Source: Porphyra umbilicalis (Eukaryota; Rhodophyta; Bangiophyceae; Bangiales; Bangiaceae). Taken from it: 64,000 nt of DNA. The stretch is taken from contig KV918773.1 of NCBI GenBank assembly GCA_002049455.2, positions 372,001 to 436,000 of the forward strand, read 5' to 3'. This document shows, one piece after another, positions 63,297 through 64,000 of the stretch. The translations under genes were made by a program, and so were the position numbers. Position 1 is the first letter of the stretch, and each line of letters opens with the position of its first letter. Under the pieces are notes generated by a model. It saw only the letters and a list, made by a program, of their open reading frames with translations, had not been told where the DNA came from and ran no database searches.

Positions 63297-64000
63297 TGTA
63301 GTACCACAATCTAGGGGGTTACCTCGAGAGGAGGGAAGTAACGGCCGTCTTAGCCGCTCGCGCGACACCCGCTATGGGACTCGAGGTCCAGGAAGTCGGG
63401 CCGATCGAAACGCCAAGACATCGAGACACGGTTTACTTGCCGGCGACGACGGTGCCTGCCACCGTCATCGCCCTTCGTCCTAAAAGGGCGGAAACCGTCG
63501 CCCGGGCCCAATTTCCCCAAATGGGAATTGACCCGGGCCGTCACCAACCAATGCAGATAATTCCCTCCATGCATGTCAAGCCCCCCGAGGCGATCATTAC
63601 AGACGAGGGGGAGAAACCGTCCCGCGCGCAACGCGCCGCACCCGCCGCGTGGCGCCCGGTCGGCCGTCGCCTACCGCGCCCTCTCGGGCGCGCCAGCGCC
63701 CTCTCGGGCGCGCCAATCCGGCCTCCCGCGGGGCCCGCTCGCTGGGCGCGGCGGGTCGGATACGCTCCCCGGGTGGCCCGAGCCGGTCAGCGGGGCCGCC
63801 CCCTCGCCCCGACCCCCGCGTCGCCGCCCCGTCGGCCACCACCGCCGCTGGCGTCGCCACCCCACGTCGGGGACCGCGTCCTCCGTCGTCGCCGACGTCC
63901 CCGCGGTGGCCCCCTGGCGCATAGAAGGCCCCGTAGTCCTACACTGACGTACTCGTCACCTCGGTCGTACGCCTTCCCATAACCGAGGACACGGATTGCA
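63297..64000 (-). repeat. Gypsy 5' LTR, inner part (continues beyond window)
   Basis: On the plus strand it starts TGTAGTACCACAATCTAGGG, the inverted LTR end (...CTACA on minus). It matches 47640 onward for about 440 bp. The outer end and target duplication are outside the window. Confidence 0.8.

Larger units (their letters stand above)
47640..64000 (-). mobile_element. Gypsy-type LTR retrotransposon (broken, runs off window), with two nested insertions
   Basis: It reads on the minus strand: 5' LTR from beyond the window down to 63297, then primer site, gag, protease, reverse transcriptase, RNase H, integrase with a chromodomain-like tail, and a 3' LTR ending at 47640 inside a Harbinger transposase. 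Domain order (integrase after RNase H) is that of Gypsy, and the C-terminal YWTGYPQPTWMDAADAPHET block suggests a chromovirus. It is interrupted by Copia copy 2 (55242-60200) and a 1.2-kb hAT-type element (50421-51621). There are at least six further breaks, so it is not whole. The LTR copies differ by several per cent over the first ~440 bp and then diverge strongly, pointing to an older insertion or a mosaic. Confidence 0.85.

Noticed and set aside
1-64000. tRNA, rRNA and snRNA genes
   Set aside because: None recognised by eye on either strand; a covariance-model scan would be needed to exclude them.

Overview
This window looks like nuclear DNA of a GC-rich eukaryote in which transposable elements far outnumber host genes. 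There are no bacterial operons or ribosome-binding sites. Strong GC bias, intron-poor coding, an ESCRT-III gene and the mix of pogo, hAT, PIF/Harbinger, R2-like LINE, Copia and Gypsy elements would suit a bangiophyte red alga such as Porphyra/Pyropia. That assignment is an inference from composition and element mix only.

Layout. 1-1.8 kb: a long uncharacterised protein gene on the minus strand, running off the window edge. 2.5-5.7 kb: a pogo-type DNA transposon with perfect 25-bp inverted ends; its transposase is split by one frame change at a T-run. 7.75-8.4 kb: the one clearly recognisable host gene, VPS2/CHMP2 (ESCRT-III), intronless, with a proline run near its N-terminus. 10.35-14.9 kb: a hAT transposon with inverted ends, an 8-bp target duplication and a transposase cut by one TGA. 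15.3-23.5 kb: an R2-group non-LTR retrotransposon (zinc fingers, reverse transcriptase, CCHC, restriction-like endonuclease) between two 147-bp direct repeats that look like an exceptionally long target duplication. 25.1-27.2 kb: two degenerate tandem arrays. 27.4-33.8 kb: a decayed PIF/Harbinger pair (transposase on plus, Myb/NAM-associated-like protein on minus) around a 15-bp minisatellite. 35.9-40.9 kb: Copia copy 1. 41-46 kb: gene remnants, including an extended-PHD-like zinc finger. 46.0-47.64 kb: a second Harbinger transposase, preceded in frame by another 15-bp minisatellite and interrupted at 47.64 kb. 47.64 kb to the window end: a Gypsy element on the minus strand, itself carrying a 1.2-kb non-autonomous hAT element (50.4-51.6 kb) and Copia copy 2 (55.2-60.2 kb).

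How it fits together. At the right end Harbinger is the host of Gypsy, and Gypsy is the host of Copia and of the small hAT. Exact target duplications support the two inner insertions. Most transposon genes are decayed mainly by in-frame stops with few frame changes. The strongest leads are the 147-bp repeats around the R2-like element, the half-tRNA primer site and mosaic LTRs of the two Copia copies, the antisense coding-like region near the Gypsy 3' end, and a possible -1 frameshift signal in the pogo transposase.
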